Shown piece after piece: positions 49,601-63,600 of a DNA stretch of 64,000 bases; position 1 is the stretch's first letter; each line of letters opens with the position of its first letter. The stretch comes from Onchocerca volvulus (lineage: Eukaryota > Nematoda > Chromadorea > Rhabditida > Onchocercidae): the NCBI GenBank assembly GCA_000499405.2, contig HG738137.1, forward strand, positions 10,890,621 to 10,954,620. The letters run 5' to 3'. The position numbers were made by a program, and so were the translations under genes. Below the pieces are notes generated by a model, which saw nothing but the letters and a program-made list of their open reading frames with translations, ran no database searches and was not told the DNA's origin.

Positions 49601-50770
49601 ATTAATTTTATATTCTTAACTTTTTTTTTGCTGAACGAATGTCATGAACGTTGTTCGATATCTCATATTTGTTAACTTTATGTTTATCGAAAGATTTGGT
49701 TAAGATATAATGAAGAACATGATGGGATTTAGGTATTTGATTCTTCGTGAGAGTATGTGAAATATAGGTGTCAGATTGCTTGAATAATTTACCTTGATTG
49801 CATTATATCATTAATCAAATATAAGTTCTGAATTTCCTTCAAATCTAAGTTAACTTGGGCATGCTACACTCATGTCTTGAAATGATCTGTTATTTGTAGA
49901 ACTATAGGAACTCATTATTGATTGGATACGTTCTGATGAAAGTTGCTCAATTCTACTGTTAAAAGAAAAAAAAAGAATTTTGAAAAAAAAAAATGTCCTT
50001 TATTACTTTCGACTTTGACTTGCAAGTCTGCAAATTATTCAGGCAAACTTTTCTTTTCAAATATTCTTATTGGTTCATGTGGCTTTTATTCTAATTTCCA
50101 CTTGGCAATCTCGTCAATAGATGTGGACAAAATTTGGGCTCGTTCGGTGAGGATTTATTCCTATAAATAACAAATTCAAAAGTATGTCTCTACAATAAAA
50201 CAGTGCTAAAAATCTGCACTTTTTATAATTTACATTTTATATGGATGACATGATGATTCTATTCTGGGAATTGTTGAGTTACAAAGTTTCATATATTTAT
50301 TTAGCTTCATGAAATTCTTTTTATTGTTTGGATGAATAGCCGATAAATTATCTGGTACCGAAAATGAGACTTTGCAAGATAGTGCTTTATTATTAACTTC
50401 GGAATTTTATTACAAAGAAGAAATTTAGCTGTTAGAAAAAGGAAAAAACAAAACTTTTGATCAATAGAATGAAAGGTAAATCATGTGTTATCAGAAATTT
50501 TAGAAATTCAATGTAACTAATGGCATCTTTTTTTTTTTTTTTTTTAGCATAATATGCAATGATAATTTTTTGTAACTTTATTTCTGCAAACTTTGCAAAA
50601 TTTATTTTGTTTTTGTGACAAATGATAGTGTATGTTTTGAATCGGAGTCATTTTATAGAAATATCGTAGAAAAACTCTGAGGTGATTGGAGAATTACACA
50701 TCGTTACAGATTCGTGTCTGTTGTGATGATCTCCGTTGTAATATTATTCAAATGTAATATAAAGATTAAA
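49601..50770. other. Intergenic DNA between npp-7 and TRMT112
   Basis: AT-rich with poly-A and poly-T tracts. Open frames here are low complexity. No RNA gene or repeat recognised apart from homopolymers. The TRMT112 promoter must lie in this interval or just downstream. Confidence 0.45.
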
Positions 50771-50778
50771 CCTTTCAG
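50771..50778 (+). promoter_or_regulatory. Probable trans-splice acceptor of TRMT112
   Basis: CCTTTCAG ends 27 bases before the ATG at 50806, and no upstream coding exon is seen. This fits spliced-leader addition to a single-exon gene. Confidence 0.5.
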
Positions 50779-50805
50779 ATTTGAAGAAGAGTGTGAAAGT
50801 TGGCG

Positions 50806-51180
50806 ATGAAATTACTTACGCATAATTTCCTGTCATCAGTCTTTTTGAAAGGAGTCACAGAGGGTTATCCTTTAATTTTGACAGCAACAAGGAAGGAGAT
50901 AAAGGAACATGAATACAACGACTCATTTGTACAACGAATGATACCAAAGCTAAACTACAGTGCTTTTCGAGAAGCAGCGCTAAGTATTGGTGAAGGTGAA
51001 AAGTTACCCGAGCAATTGCCTGAAAAATTGGAGGATGATGAATTGAAAAATGAGTTGCATCGCTTATTGGTATGCGTAGAAATTATCGATGGCGAATTGA
51101 AGTGTCCTGAAAGTGGACGAGTTTTCCCGATCCGTGAAGGTATACCAAATATGCTTGCAAATGCAGATGAGATCAAATAA
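50806..51180 (+). CDS. TRMT112: TRMT112/Trm112 methyltransferase activator, single exon, 124 aa
   Basis: Small cofactor that stabilises and activates several methyltransferases acting on tRNA, 18S rRNA and the release factor eRF1. The frame starts MKLLTHNFLSSVF, matching the conserved MKLLTHN start. The family landmarks follow in order: RMIPKLNYSAFREAA near residue 46, LLVCVEIIDGELKCPESGR near 87-105, and FPIREGIPNML near 107-117. The Met at 50806 is chosen over an upstream in-frame TTG because the family begins exactly there. The yeast zinc-binding N-terminal cysteines are absent, as in animal members. It is intronless, unlike all its neighbours, but has normal length and no frame break, so it need not be a retrocopy. 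It converges on ccep-290, with 444 bases between the stops. Confidence 0.95.
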   Translation: MKLLTHNFLSSVFLKGVTEGYPLILTATRKEIKEHEYNDSFVQRMIPKLNYSAFREAALSIGEGEKLPEQLPEKLEDDELKNELHRLLVCVEIIDGELKCPESGRVFPIREGIPNMLANADEIK

Positions 51181-51624
51181 TTTGTTCATTTTGTTGTTTA
51201 TATTAGTTGTACAATATATATTTTTTGAATCGGAATATTTTGTGTTTGTGTATGGCATGTTACATTTTATTTTGGTTTTTCTTCCCTTTTTGGATTTGAA
51301 ACTTTACATCAACCGGTTAATTTTGAATCGATTTTTGATTTATATTGTTATTATTTCGAATTGTTTCCGGAATGATGGTTGTTTACAAGATGAATGTTCT
51401 TGATAAAATGTTGTTATTAACTTTTTATTGAAGGAAATATTTACATCACTAGAATCTCTTCATTTATTTTATTTTATTTCTTTTTTTTTCACTTTTTTAC
51501 TTTTTTAACCTATGAGCTGAAATGTTTTCCGTGAGGAGGAATGGATGTTTCAAGTTTATTTAATTAAATCAAAAAAAATAATATAATACATCAAATTCGT
51601 TCCCAACAATATAATTCGTAATTG
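51181..51624. other. Convergent intergenic region, TRMT112 to ccep-290
   Basis: 3' UTRs of the two converging genes. It is T-rich up to about 51500 and then mixed. A minus-strand AATAAA lies at 51555-51560. No clear plus-strand signal for TRMT112 was found. Confidence 0.5.
51555..51560 (-). terminator. Polyadenylation signal of ccep-290
   Basis: Minus-strand AATAAA, 65 bases past the stop codon at 51625, at normal nematode spacing. Confidence 0.55.
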
Positions 51625-54600
51625 CTACAACAGATTCTGCCATTTTTCTCGTTCCAGCTCTTCGATTCGATGTTGCTGAAAATAGAATTTAATGAAATTT
51701 GTCAGAATAAAAGAAGCTCATATTAATATGCGAATTTATTAATTCGATATATTTAAGATTTTGTACAGCAGAAGTTGAGAGATGCTAGGCTTCTGGCTGA
51801 TGAAATTATTATAGCAAAGGTGAAAGATCGATTAAAATAAGTAATGGCAGGTGCAAATTTAGGAGAATGTAAATTGTTTATTTCAAGATAGATCAAAGTA
51901 AATATTGATATACTCAAGCCTAGAAATTATCTGCAGAGTTAATAGCCAAAAGATCTCATTCAATTCATCTCTGATCAATTCGTTTGGGCAAATAAAAATT
52001 TAGTAATATTTACAAATAAATAAAAGAGAACGAACTTGTTGTTCAATAACTTTTTCTTTAGCCATAAGTTTATCACGTAAAACAGCAACCGCACCACAGT
52101 CGTATTTTCGCTCATTTAATTTATCATTTAAAAATCGAATTTCATCACGTTGTTCCTCAATTTCCATTTTGAGCTTCGTTAATTGTCTCATTAAATCATC
52201 ACACTGTAAAAAATATTGCATTTTTTGATTTTTTGAATTTTTTTTTTTTTTTTTTTTTTTTAAACCGAAATTCTTTCCCTCTAAATATAATTCAAACTTG
52301 AGTTCATTTAATTCTATTATTTTAATTATTAAACATTACTTATGTTATCGTAAAAATTGATCGCCAGTTATCATGAGATATTATCATTCTATTGCTTTTT
52401 TCTATAATTAGCCCGTTAAATGACCTCACGTGAAAAATACAAATGACCAATCAACCTGTTCAGCTTTTTCACGCAATTCACGTAATTTTTCATCAGATAT
52501 CTTATATCTGCTCATTTCATCGATATCATCCATTATTTTTACACTTTTCGATATCTTTTCCTTCTCACTTAACAACAATTCTTTACTTTCCTGCAAGAAA
52601 AATTAACATATATTTTGAGCCAAAAAAATCTCTATATAATTTGCTAACATAATCATATTTTTTGCTAATTTATTATTTTAATAATCACTTCTGCTAATTT
52701 ATTATTTTAATAATAACTTTTGTTAATTTTTTAATTTAATACTAACTTTTGCTAATTTGTTAATTTAAAAATAATGTAATTTAGCTAAGATTTCATTTGT
52801 CATTTATTCAGTAACATTTAATATTCATTGTTTAATTAATGTTTTCGTCGTAGTACTATTTACTTACATCAACATCTTTGACATCTTTATATAAAAAAAA
52901 AAAACACATTGAAAGTTTGTCAATTCTGAAAGTCAATTATCGATTAGAGAAATCGGAAAAAAGCGAAATTTTACCTAATCTAAGCTAAGTTCCAATTTCA
53001 GCTAAATATACCTCAAATATGACGTATATGAAAACAAATAAGTAAAAAAACCTTTTTGAGTTGAATGATTTTTTGATTCAAATATATATTTGTCTCTTCT
53101 GCAGTTTTTAAACGATCATTTGCTAGTTTCATTTGTAGATTACTCATTTCCTTATCACTTCGCAATTTTTTGATCATTTCTTGCAATCGTTTCAATTCAG
53201 CACTTCTACTACTTTCTGATTTATACAGTTGTTTGATTTGTTGATCACGTTTCTTTAACCTCTCGCACGTTTCCTGTTCACGTTGTTCCGTTTCTTTCAA
53301 TTTTTTCCGAAGTAAATCAACATTACTTTCACGTACTTTCTTCTCATGCCACTTTGATACTTCTTCCTATAAAAGAAGATCATAATTTTCTCGAGAATTA
53401 GATATGCTAAAGCTGGATCGAATGAAAATTTGTAAATTCTAAATGAGTAAAATTCCAAAATTTGAATTGTGTAAAATATGCAGAAAAAAAAAAAAAAACT
53501 TGTGTTTTTTTAACGGATTGATTTTTCTCGAATCGATCGATAATTTCTTTCTGTTCTCGAATTAATTTTTTCTGATTTCCAGCTTCTATTTTAAGATCAC
53601 AAAGTTCTTTTTGAAGTCTAAAAATGAGTAATTGCAAATATTTTGTGAAATGAAAAAAGAGCATTGTAATTTTTTAGAAACTGATCAAAAGATTGAGCAT
53701 CTTTCCTTTCTAAAATCATTCTCGAGATATCTGTTCATTTAAATCAAATATAATTCTCTTTTACTTTCATTCTTGGATGATTAAAATTAATAGTCGAGAT
53801 AGATTGTCGAAGATGATTCTTTGAAAAATGATGTTAAATTAACCTCATAACAATAGCTTCTGATTCCACGTCGATATTGGATGTATAACTATGCTTTATT
53901 TCTGATAATGCTTCAGCTCGAATATTTTCACATGCCTTTTCCAATTCCTAATTAAAATTAATTAGCTTAATAGATTTCCAAAATTTTTTGACAAATTCAT
54001 CAAATCAGGCTGAACACACATCAATAATTTTTTGAGCTCTTCTTGCTTAATCAATAGGCTAAATATATGCAAAATATGTAAGATGATAATCTTTAGAAGA
54101 AATGAATATAATTAATCTTTTACTAAATTTTATATAAAAAAAGAAAACTAATCTTTTACTAAATTTTATAAAACTTCTAAATGCATTTTTTCAGCTAAAA
54201 AAAATTTCAAAAATCATTAATTCTGGAAAAAAATTGAAATGTTAAACCTGATTTTTAATATATAATGCAGCGTTACGCTGTTTCAGATCTTTCATTTCCA
54301 TACGCATAATCATCGTTCTTGATTCCTCGCGTCGAAGTGCTTCCATCAGAACATCCGTATTTTCTGTGATGGCTTCAGTTGGAACAATTTGCGCAGATTC
54401 TGTTGGCGGTAATGTTCGTGTAATTGTCAACGGTTCTTGACTTGTAATACTTTTTCCTGATTCTTCTATCATACTTGATAAGTTACTATCTTGATAAGAT
54501 GGAATCTCTCTGCCTAGAATCCTTTCTTTCATCATCATCTTATCATCTTTCTGAAGTAAATCAGTTTGCGTATTCGCTTCAGCAATGTCTTTTGTTTGAC

Positions 54601-57600
54601 GATGGAAGTGTTGAAGATCGTTTGTAAGTTTGCGATTTGCTTTAATGAAATGTTCGATTTCATTTCGTAATTTAACTATTTCTCTATCTTTTGCTTCAAT
54701 CTCATTATCACGATTTTGTGATAAAATTTCGCTTGATGTTCGTAATTTTCGTCCCGCCAAATCTTCCGCAATCCGTGATGACGAATCGATGATAATTTCT
54801 TGAGTATCATTTTCACTGGACATAATTCGTAGAAGTGACTTGTATTTTTCAATAACTTTATCTTTATATTTCAATTGTTCCTGAAATGTTATACATGGAT
54901 GAAAAAGAAGAATCAAAAATTTACCGAAATAAAAAGAATTTTTTCATTTTTTATCATAAAATTTGTAAATTTTTAATTACTTCTTTTTTTTTGATTAATA
55001 AATTTATTAGCTTATTTCGATTATAGAATTATTATGGAATTTTGATTTCAATTATAAAATTTCAATTGTAAAAAGCTTAACAAATAATTCCCATATAATC
55101 TTTTAACAATATTATGATAGTACTTTTCTGAATTTAACGTTGTAAGAATTGAAATTTCAAATGTATCATTAACCTTATAATTTGCAATACATAATTTAGC
55201 TGTTTCACGAATATAATTCAACTTTTTCATATATTCCTTCGAATCAATATTCGCAATTTTCTGTGTAGCATCAGTTATCGCTGCGTTATACTTTGCGTCA
55301 GATTCACTATCAATGGTTTCCGTTGGTGTTTCAGCTTTACCCAAAACTTCAGATTCTGATTTACCCAAAATTTCGGATTCTTCGATTTTCAACTTTACTT
55401 TCTCATCACTAATATCCGGAATGTGTGGCTTCAATTGAATCTTTGCTGATTGCAACAATTCTTCTTTTTCTACATTTGGACGAAATTCGACTGCTATAGG
55501 ATCGATAGATTCATCAATTTTTCCATCTTCGTCATCAAAATCAGTTATTTTAAAAGTTGCTGCAAATAAATCTTCATTTTCTTTTTGCAAACTTTCTACT
55601 GCTTCCTCCAATTTTTGAATCTGTTCATCTTTTCGTTGAATCTGAAATTTCAAATTGTTGAATCATTCAAATCCATCAATGAATTCGGGTTGATTATCAA
55701 TAATCAATGAAAAATGAATGAATGTTATGACGAAAAATTATCATGAACCTGTATTTCAGCATTTTCAAGTTGCTTCGTCACATTTAGCACATTTAATTGA
55801 CTGGCTTGTAAAATTTTTTGTAATTTAATCATGCTATAATCATTCTCTTGCAACAATTCATAACTTTTTCTTAATGCTTCAGCATGTCGTAGTTGCAAGT
55901 TCAATTCTTCCTTTTCTCTTTCAATCTATAAAATTCGCAAAATTAATTTCGAAATTTACATCATTTCTTTTTTTTATCTTTCGTTTGCAATTTACTCCAT
56001 TAGGATTGCAAAATTGCATTTCCATCATGCATGCTAATGAAAATGCACGAAAATAATTTTTTTAAACACATTTTCGAGCATATAAATAATTTCAATAAAT
56101 AATCTTATCTTTTGAATAAAAACATGAAATTTTTTTTTTTGTATTGCTGAAGGAGAATAATCGCAAATTGGAATCGCAAATTTACCTCTTCTTTATACTT
56201 CTGACTTTTTGCATAATTAGCATTAATTTCAAGAATTTTTTCTTTATACTGTCGCATTTCTTGTATAGTTAATAATTCCATTGAATTTGATCGCATATGC
56301 TATAAAAAAATTCAACATTTAATTGCAGAATTTAATGAGCTAAATTCAATTCCTTTAATTTATTCATTTCTATTCATTAAATAACTTTCATTTCATTATT
56401 ATACTTTTTCGTTTTTTATTTATTCTTATTTTAGTATAAAGTATTCAAAAATATGACAAATCTAATACTACTTAATTAAAAATTACCTCATTTCACAAAA
56501 TGAGTTAATTTTCGTCAAATTGAATTGAATTAAAGTGCCAAATATCAATTAATTTAAACTTATTTTTAAGCGGTAACAGTTAAGTAAATAGCATAAGAAA
56601 GATTGATATATATTAAGTTTACATTTTCATCGAGACTTTAATTTTTTATTTCAATAGAAAAAAAAAGGAAGAGAAAAAAAAAAAGAACCACAATTTCAAA
56701 TTATTCAACCTGTAAAAGTAGTTGCAATGATCGAATCATTTGGATCAATTTTTTCTTTTCATTTGTCCAATTTCGTTTTTTTCGAATAAATTCATTCCGT
56801 TGATCGAGCAATTGATGATCAGTTAATTTTTGATTTTGTAAAAATTGCGCTTGATCTGAAAGTGCCTTCAGAAAGCGTCGTTCTAAGGCAGCCAATAAAC
56901 TTTTCATCTGTGATTCACTTTCAACATCTTCCAGGAAATGCATCATTTCGATATTTTGCTCTTGAATCTTCTCGATTTCAACTTGCCAATATTCATTTTG
57001 ACTTCTTAGAACATTGATCATTTCCTAAAATGAAAGTTTAAAACTAAATTAATGTAAATGTAGCAGCAGCACCAGCAATTAAAGATAATTAAGAATTTGG
57101 CATATTCGGAAGACTGAAGAAGTAGATTCAGATGCAACGCATAATCAACGATTATTTGATGCTTTAGCATTTGAGGTCATCGTTAGGTCAAAATAATAAA
57201 TTGCTGCTGAACAATTAAAAAAGCTAAAAGAGTATTCGAAGAAGAAAGGATTCAGATTCCCCGGTCTTCAATTTTTAAAATTAAAAATATCAACCTTTAA
57301 ATGAGCATTCTCCGCCATAACTTCTGCACTTTTAATTTCATCAGTCATCTCCAAGAGATTTATTCCGATGTATTCCTCGTCCTGCAAAATAATTTCTACT
57401 TAATTATCGATATCAATTTCTCGTTAACGATTCATGTTTATGCCTATCCTTAATCTATATCATGATAATATATTATACTATTTTTAAATTACTTATATCA
57501 ATATTTGAAATTTTTTTCAACAAATAAATATGAACTCAATTTTTGTTTTTTTTCACAAATTCAATTTGATGATAAAAGTAATTTTTTGATACTCTTTCCT

Positions 57601-60600
57601 CATGATTGAAATATCACGAAATAGTATACTAATCAACCTGATATCTGAGAAATTAAACATCACAAGTAATATTTTCTCCAGAAGTTAATTAATTAAGACA
57701 CAATTAGTTCCTCACCTTTTCAGTACTTTTATAGTAATTTGTCGATTTAAAACTATCATCAGAAGCTAAAATTTGTTTATGTTGCATCAACAACTTATCA
57801 TAATCTTTTTTAGGTACAGAATTTAGCAAAAGTGTCTGAAGACGTGCTATTTCAATTGATGCCAAATCCTGAAATATCGAAATATCGAAATGAAATATCG
57901 AAAGATAAGAAAAATGCTTTAGCTTCAAATGTGTATATGAAAATTTAAATTAAAATTCAAAACTATGAATTAAATTTTTCAAGTAAATTAATTTTAACCT
58001 TTTTTTTTTCCGGCTCTATTATTTATATTCCAGTTGAATTTCGGGAAATTTCAAAGCTTTCTACTTTGTCTCAAAATGAATTACAAAGATATATTTATTC
58101 ATTATGAAGAGAATCTAAATTTAAAAAAATATTTTAAAATTTACAGATTCATAGTTGGCAATTTTAGTTTGTCTGACGTGTAGCAAACGTTGCTCTTGAT
58201 AATCTCTCTCAAGTTTTCGATATTCCATTTCTTGATTATTTCGATTCTGTTCAATGATTTCTAATTTTCGTACAAGTTGAAGATTTTGTATTCGTTCTGC
58301 GATTACTTGTCTATTCATCTCTTCCAATTTTTGCTTCATTTCATCTCCATTTAAGCATATCGAATCGGCTAATTTCTTCAAATTTTAATTTCAATTAATC
58401 CAGTTTAGTTAATTACTTATAAAATTATTTTCGTATTTGAATATCGTTGATCATTCTAATAATCTAAATAAATGTCATTCTTTACTTTTTTTTTTCGATT
58501 GATCTGATGATTGAAATGATCGATGAAATAAAGATAAGGAAAATGAAGAGATAGAAGAATGAAAACCTCTAGGTTAATTTTATCTATTGTTAGAAAAAAA
58601 AGAAATTCAGGTTTAGTTTTTCCATTGTTTTTCTTTCCAGGTTCATTTAGGTTCATTTTTTCAAACAAAATCGTAAAGGATGATGACATTTATGATATTT
58701 TTGACATTTTAGGTGACATTTTAAAGGATGGCACTTACTTTTTAACTAATTTTCTATTTTATCTTTTAAATTATAAATCATTTTTACTGTGAAAATAAAT
58801 TTTTAATAAAATTTCTTGTCCATCCCCTATGTGAACCTATTTTTTCAAATTTTATTACTCAAACATTTTGATTGCTAATTAGTTAGTCATTAACTCTTAC
58901 CTGGCTAATTTGTTAAAAAATTTTACCTGATATTCTTCAATTTTAATTTCATAACATTCTATTTGTTTGCGTAACTTATCGATATCACTTTTGTATTGTG
59001 TCCTATCATTTTTGGATACTTCCTTTTGAAGATTTAAATAATTCATTTTTAATTGATCGATATTACTTGTCGCTTGTTCGACACTTTTCTCCAAACGTTG
59101 TAGTTGGCGATCCTTCTCGTCTAATTCCTTTTATAAAAAAAAAAAAAAAAAAAAAAAGGAAAACTTTAAAAAATTTACATTAAAAACAATTTTTTTTTTT
59201 GAATTTTTAAATTAAATGAAGAAAGGAAGAAAAAATTGGGAATGAATTAAAGTGCAATTAATTGCTTGCAATATTTCAAATTTAGATAAAATTCAAGATA
59301 AATTTGAAATCAAAACATTGATTTCGCTATTTTGAAATTTTAATAATGAAAAATAAGAGATAAAAAAAATTAAAATTGAAACCTGCATAAGTAGCATTAG
59401 TTCGTGATTGAGTGATGAAATGATCATTGCACTTGCTTCCAAACTTTCAAGGCTTTTTTCATATTCCGCCTGTTTTTTCGCCTGATATTTAGGCCTTTTA
59501 TGAATTTTTAATATTTTTGAATGTTTCTTATTTCCAACATCACTTTCTTTGATTGCATCAACATCATCTTTTACGTATTTTTCTTCTTTTTCCTTGGTTT
59601 CACGCATTCCACGTCGAACATTGACGACATTATCTTCCGTGTATTTTTCACGTTCGCTTCCTCGAATGTTGACGTCATTATCCTCCGTGTATTTTTCACG
59701 TTCGCTTCCTCGAATGTTGACGTCATTATCTTCCGTGTATTTTCCACGTTCGATTCCACTTTTACTTACACTTTGGTCTACTAATTTCTGATTAGAAGTA
59801 TCAAAGGTAGAACTAAGTTCAATTTGTAATAATGAACATCTAGCTGTCAATTTCTCGATTTGTTGTTCTCGAAAATTAAGTTGCTTTTCCAAACGGCTAA
59901 TCTCAGCTTCTGCACTTCCGAACAATTCCTGAAAAGTTCGCAACTTTCATGGATGAATGGGTAATTTTTGAAAATAACTTAAATTTTAGAACATTTCCTA
60001 TAAACTAGTAATTTCTCTGACACTTATCGTAATTTTGACTATTTCTTTATATGTGAATTAAAAATAAAACCCTTGAAATTTCACTAAAATCAATTTTCCA
60101 AAAATAACGAATTCTTTCAACTTATTCAATCACATAATTTGATTCATTAATTAATTCCTTTTTATCGATACACATTTCAATCTTTCCGACAATAATTTTC
60201 ATCTTCTGCCTTTCTGATTTTATGCTATTCTCAAAATTTCAAACTTTTCAATAAATAAAAATTAAAATTTACCCCTCGAAGTTTTTTCAATTCAGCGTTA
60301 ACCTTCTGATTTTCAACATCTTTCATTTCAAGGTTACGTTCAAGTTCACTCTTTTCCATTTCATGCTTTTTAATTTCAAAATTCAATGTGCCAACAGTCT
60401 GTAATATTTCTTTTGTTTTATTTTAAACTTTTCATTTTTTAAGGGAATATTTTGAAAATATTTATGTTTTCTTAAATTTCCCAAAGTTCAAAGTTCAAAG
60501 CAAAAAATCAACAACCTCATTGAGCGTTATAATTTCAGATTGCATTTGTGTAATCTTTGATTGATCAACTTTCTCACCATTTGTTGGAACATTAAAAAGT

Positions 60601-63600
60601 TGTTGAGCAATTTTTGTTGCTTCAACAAGTTCTATTCGTAATCGTTCCATTTCTTCTTCACGTTCCACATTATTTTCTAGCATACTTTGTGCTCGTAATT
60701 CTTGCAATTCAATCTGGGATTTAAATTTTAAATTTAAATTAAATTTTAAAATGGCTTTCCCTGAAATGAACACAAATGGTATAAAATTTTAGCAAAATTG
60801 TCTGCTAGTTGGAATGACAATAGTTAAACAGTAATATTCATACTTAATTATCGATGAGATCAATACTTATGCATAAATGTTATCATAGATTAAATATAAT
60901 TTCTTTGAAATTACTAAAATGAATTTGAAGAAAATTCATAGTCAAATTTTGTGGAAACAGAAATATTTTCAAAAATTTGCCAATTATTTTCTATCTTAAA
61001 TATATTTTTAAGTAAATGAACGAATCCACCTTTATTTGATTGAATTTTTTAAATTTTAAAACAAACTTGTAAAGTTTCAAACTTCTGCTGCAATACTTCA
61101 ATTTGCTCATCTTTGTTTTGTAGCAATTTCTGAAACTTTCATATCATTTATATCATTACACTAACATAACAAATATAGCTATATAGCTGATAAAAAATGA
61201 TTAAATGATATGAAATTATTATCAAGTATGTTAGCATCTCAAAATTCAATTCTTATCACTTATCATTTCGATTATTTATATCCCTGAAAATTCAATCATA
61301 TCGAGATGATTAGTACGTTTTAATCTAATTCAATTGATGATATTCTTCAGGAAAAATTTTAAAATGATTTGAAATTACCTCATAATATTGAATTGAATTT
61401 TCGTCAACATTTTCCAATTTTTCAATTACCACTTTTTCGTCTTGAAACTAAATTTAATCAGATATTTATAAATGCATTTATAAATATAACTTTTTATATA
61501 AGAAATCGTGTAATTAATTAAAATATAATTAATCAGAATTAATGAAATTTGGACTAACTGATATTCAAATAGTTTTATTTTTTTTCCTTTTAAATATTTA
61601 TTCTCTACTATTTCAATTTTTTTATTTTTTCCATTCTGTTATGTTGATGATTTGATTTTTAAATGTTATAAAGTGAAAAAATACTGAATGGAAATATCAT
61701 TACTGATAATAATAATGATAATGATAATGATAGTGATAATGATAATTATCGCAATGATTGAATACTTCTAAGTAGTATTAAACAGATAAAAAATGTATTT
61801 TGCTCATCAAATTAGTAAAATAAAACAATGGCGCAGTCGCGCACAAATGAATTGACCAAATTAAGTATTTGATTAACTTATCTAGAAGTATTAATCACTT
61901 GAATTGATTGATTTATCTATCGAAAAAGATGTAAGATAAGATAAGTTTCAGTGATAAAGCTACTCAAATCAGATTATCATATCATCAGCAATATATAGTG
62001 TAATATTCAAATTTCATACTAACGAATAGATTAATTAGAATTAAACTAATATAAAACTTTGATAATTAAAATTGTTAAAAATAATTGTAAATTTACAAAT
62101 TGTCTTACTTACTCGTACCTTTTTACTGAGTAATTCATTATCATTTGTTAAACGTTCGATAATTTTATCACTTTCCAATAATTGCTCATAGAGTGCTTGA
62201 TAATTTTTAGCAGTATCCTCGATAAATGTTGTTGCTGAAGCAAGCGCTGTTGTCAATTGCTCAATTTCCGCTCGAAGTTCTTCATTTTGTTGTGCCACTT
62301 CCTGAAGATAATACATTTTGCTTCGGTATTTTTTCGAAATTTTTTAAGATTTATTTCAAAAATTATCTCGAATTCTTCGAAAAATTCAAATTTATTTAAA
62401 AAAAGAAAAAAAAAATCCAAGAAAAAAAAACCTGAAGTTGCTTGGAAAGTAATGCAGCTTGTTGGCTTCGTTGTCGTAATTTCAACGCTTCAGCTTCATT
62501 AGTTGTAGATTCAGCCAATTTATCATCCAATCGTCGATTCAATTCACGAACAGAATCATCCAAAAATGCTTGCTAGAAATGATTAGAAATTGAAATATTT
62601 CAAAAGAATAGTAATCAAAGTATTCGTATTTTGAGTAAAATTTCAATATCATTATTACCTGATGAATAAGTTTGACGCGTTCATTCTCGAGTTGTTCGAT
62701 GCGCGAAGTTAACTTTTCAGCTTTAGCATTTTGTTCAACCAATTCACGATCGCTAAATAATCATTATAGATGATGATTTCTTACATCCTTACAATTATTT
62801 CCAATTTTAATCGAATTCTCGAGTAAATAAGTTCCAAGAAAGTAGTCATTTTTCTTTTTTCTTGTATTTCTTTCTTACCAATCAAAGATTTAAATTTTTT
62901 CTTTTGACATTTTATATCGAAAAAGTAATAATAAAAAAAAATTTGTAACCGTTCTCGATTTTGTTCTTTTAAAAAAACATTTTCTTCTTTTAAACTGTTA
63001 ATTCGTGCGCGAAATGTTTCGTTCAGATCGGTGACATCTGCTGTCGCACCTATTCGTTCACGTAAAGAATTGAGTTTAAGCTATAAAATAAAAAAAAAAT
63101 TATATCAGGAAATTAAAAATTAAAATTTTCAACAAAATTTCGCTAAAATTAGCCGAGAGAAACTTATACTTTCAGGTTGAAAAAAGTTTGATATAAATTT
63201 TAGAGATATGATAAATTAGTGATTATCAAAAAATTATCTTTCCAAGCATTAAAAAAAAAAAAAATTAGAATTCTAATTCATATTAATTCTATCCGTCATA
63301 TTAATCACTAATTACTGCTAATTATTATTAATAATAATTAATGAGTATGATGAAATTACTCGTGAAAGATTAATGATTACTGTAAGTGCATATCCGGAAT
63401 AGCTATTGAAGATAATGAAAGTTCCGCTCCATTATTTTATCCATAAAATTACAATAATTAATTGATTAATTAATAGCATTTGATTTAATTATTTCTGTAA
63501 TTAATTAGCATACATTCAAATTTTCCCTTTCTTCTTCCCAACTTTCTTGTTTTTCGGCCATTTCCGCAGCTTCCTTTTCCGCTAATTCTCTCAATTCTTC

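Noticed and set aside
56710..57024. Resemblance of SQNEYWQVEIEKI to the human CEP290 SQNEYLIHLLQ segment
   Set aside because: The order relative to EIARLQTLLLNSV is reversed compared with human CEP290. At least one of the two matches is chance coiled-coil similarity, so neither was used as main evidence.
59521..59791. Two plus-strand frames of 80-87 codons with repeats
   Set aside because: Antisense readings of the ccep-290 48-bp minisatellite exon.
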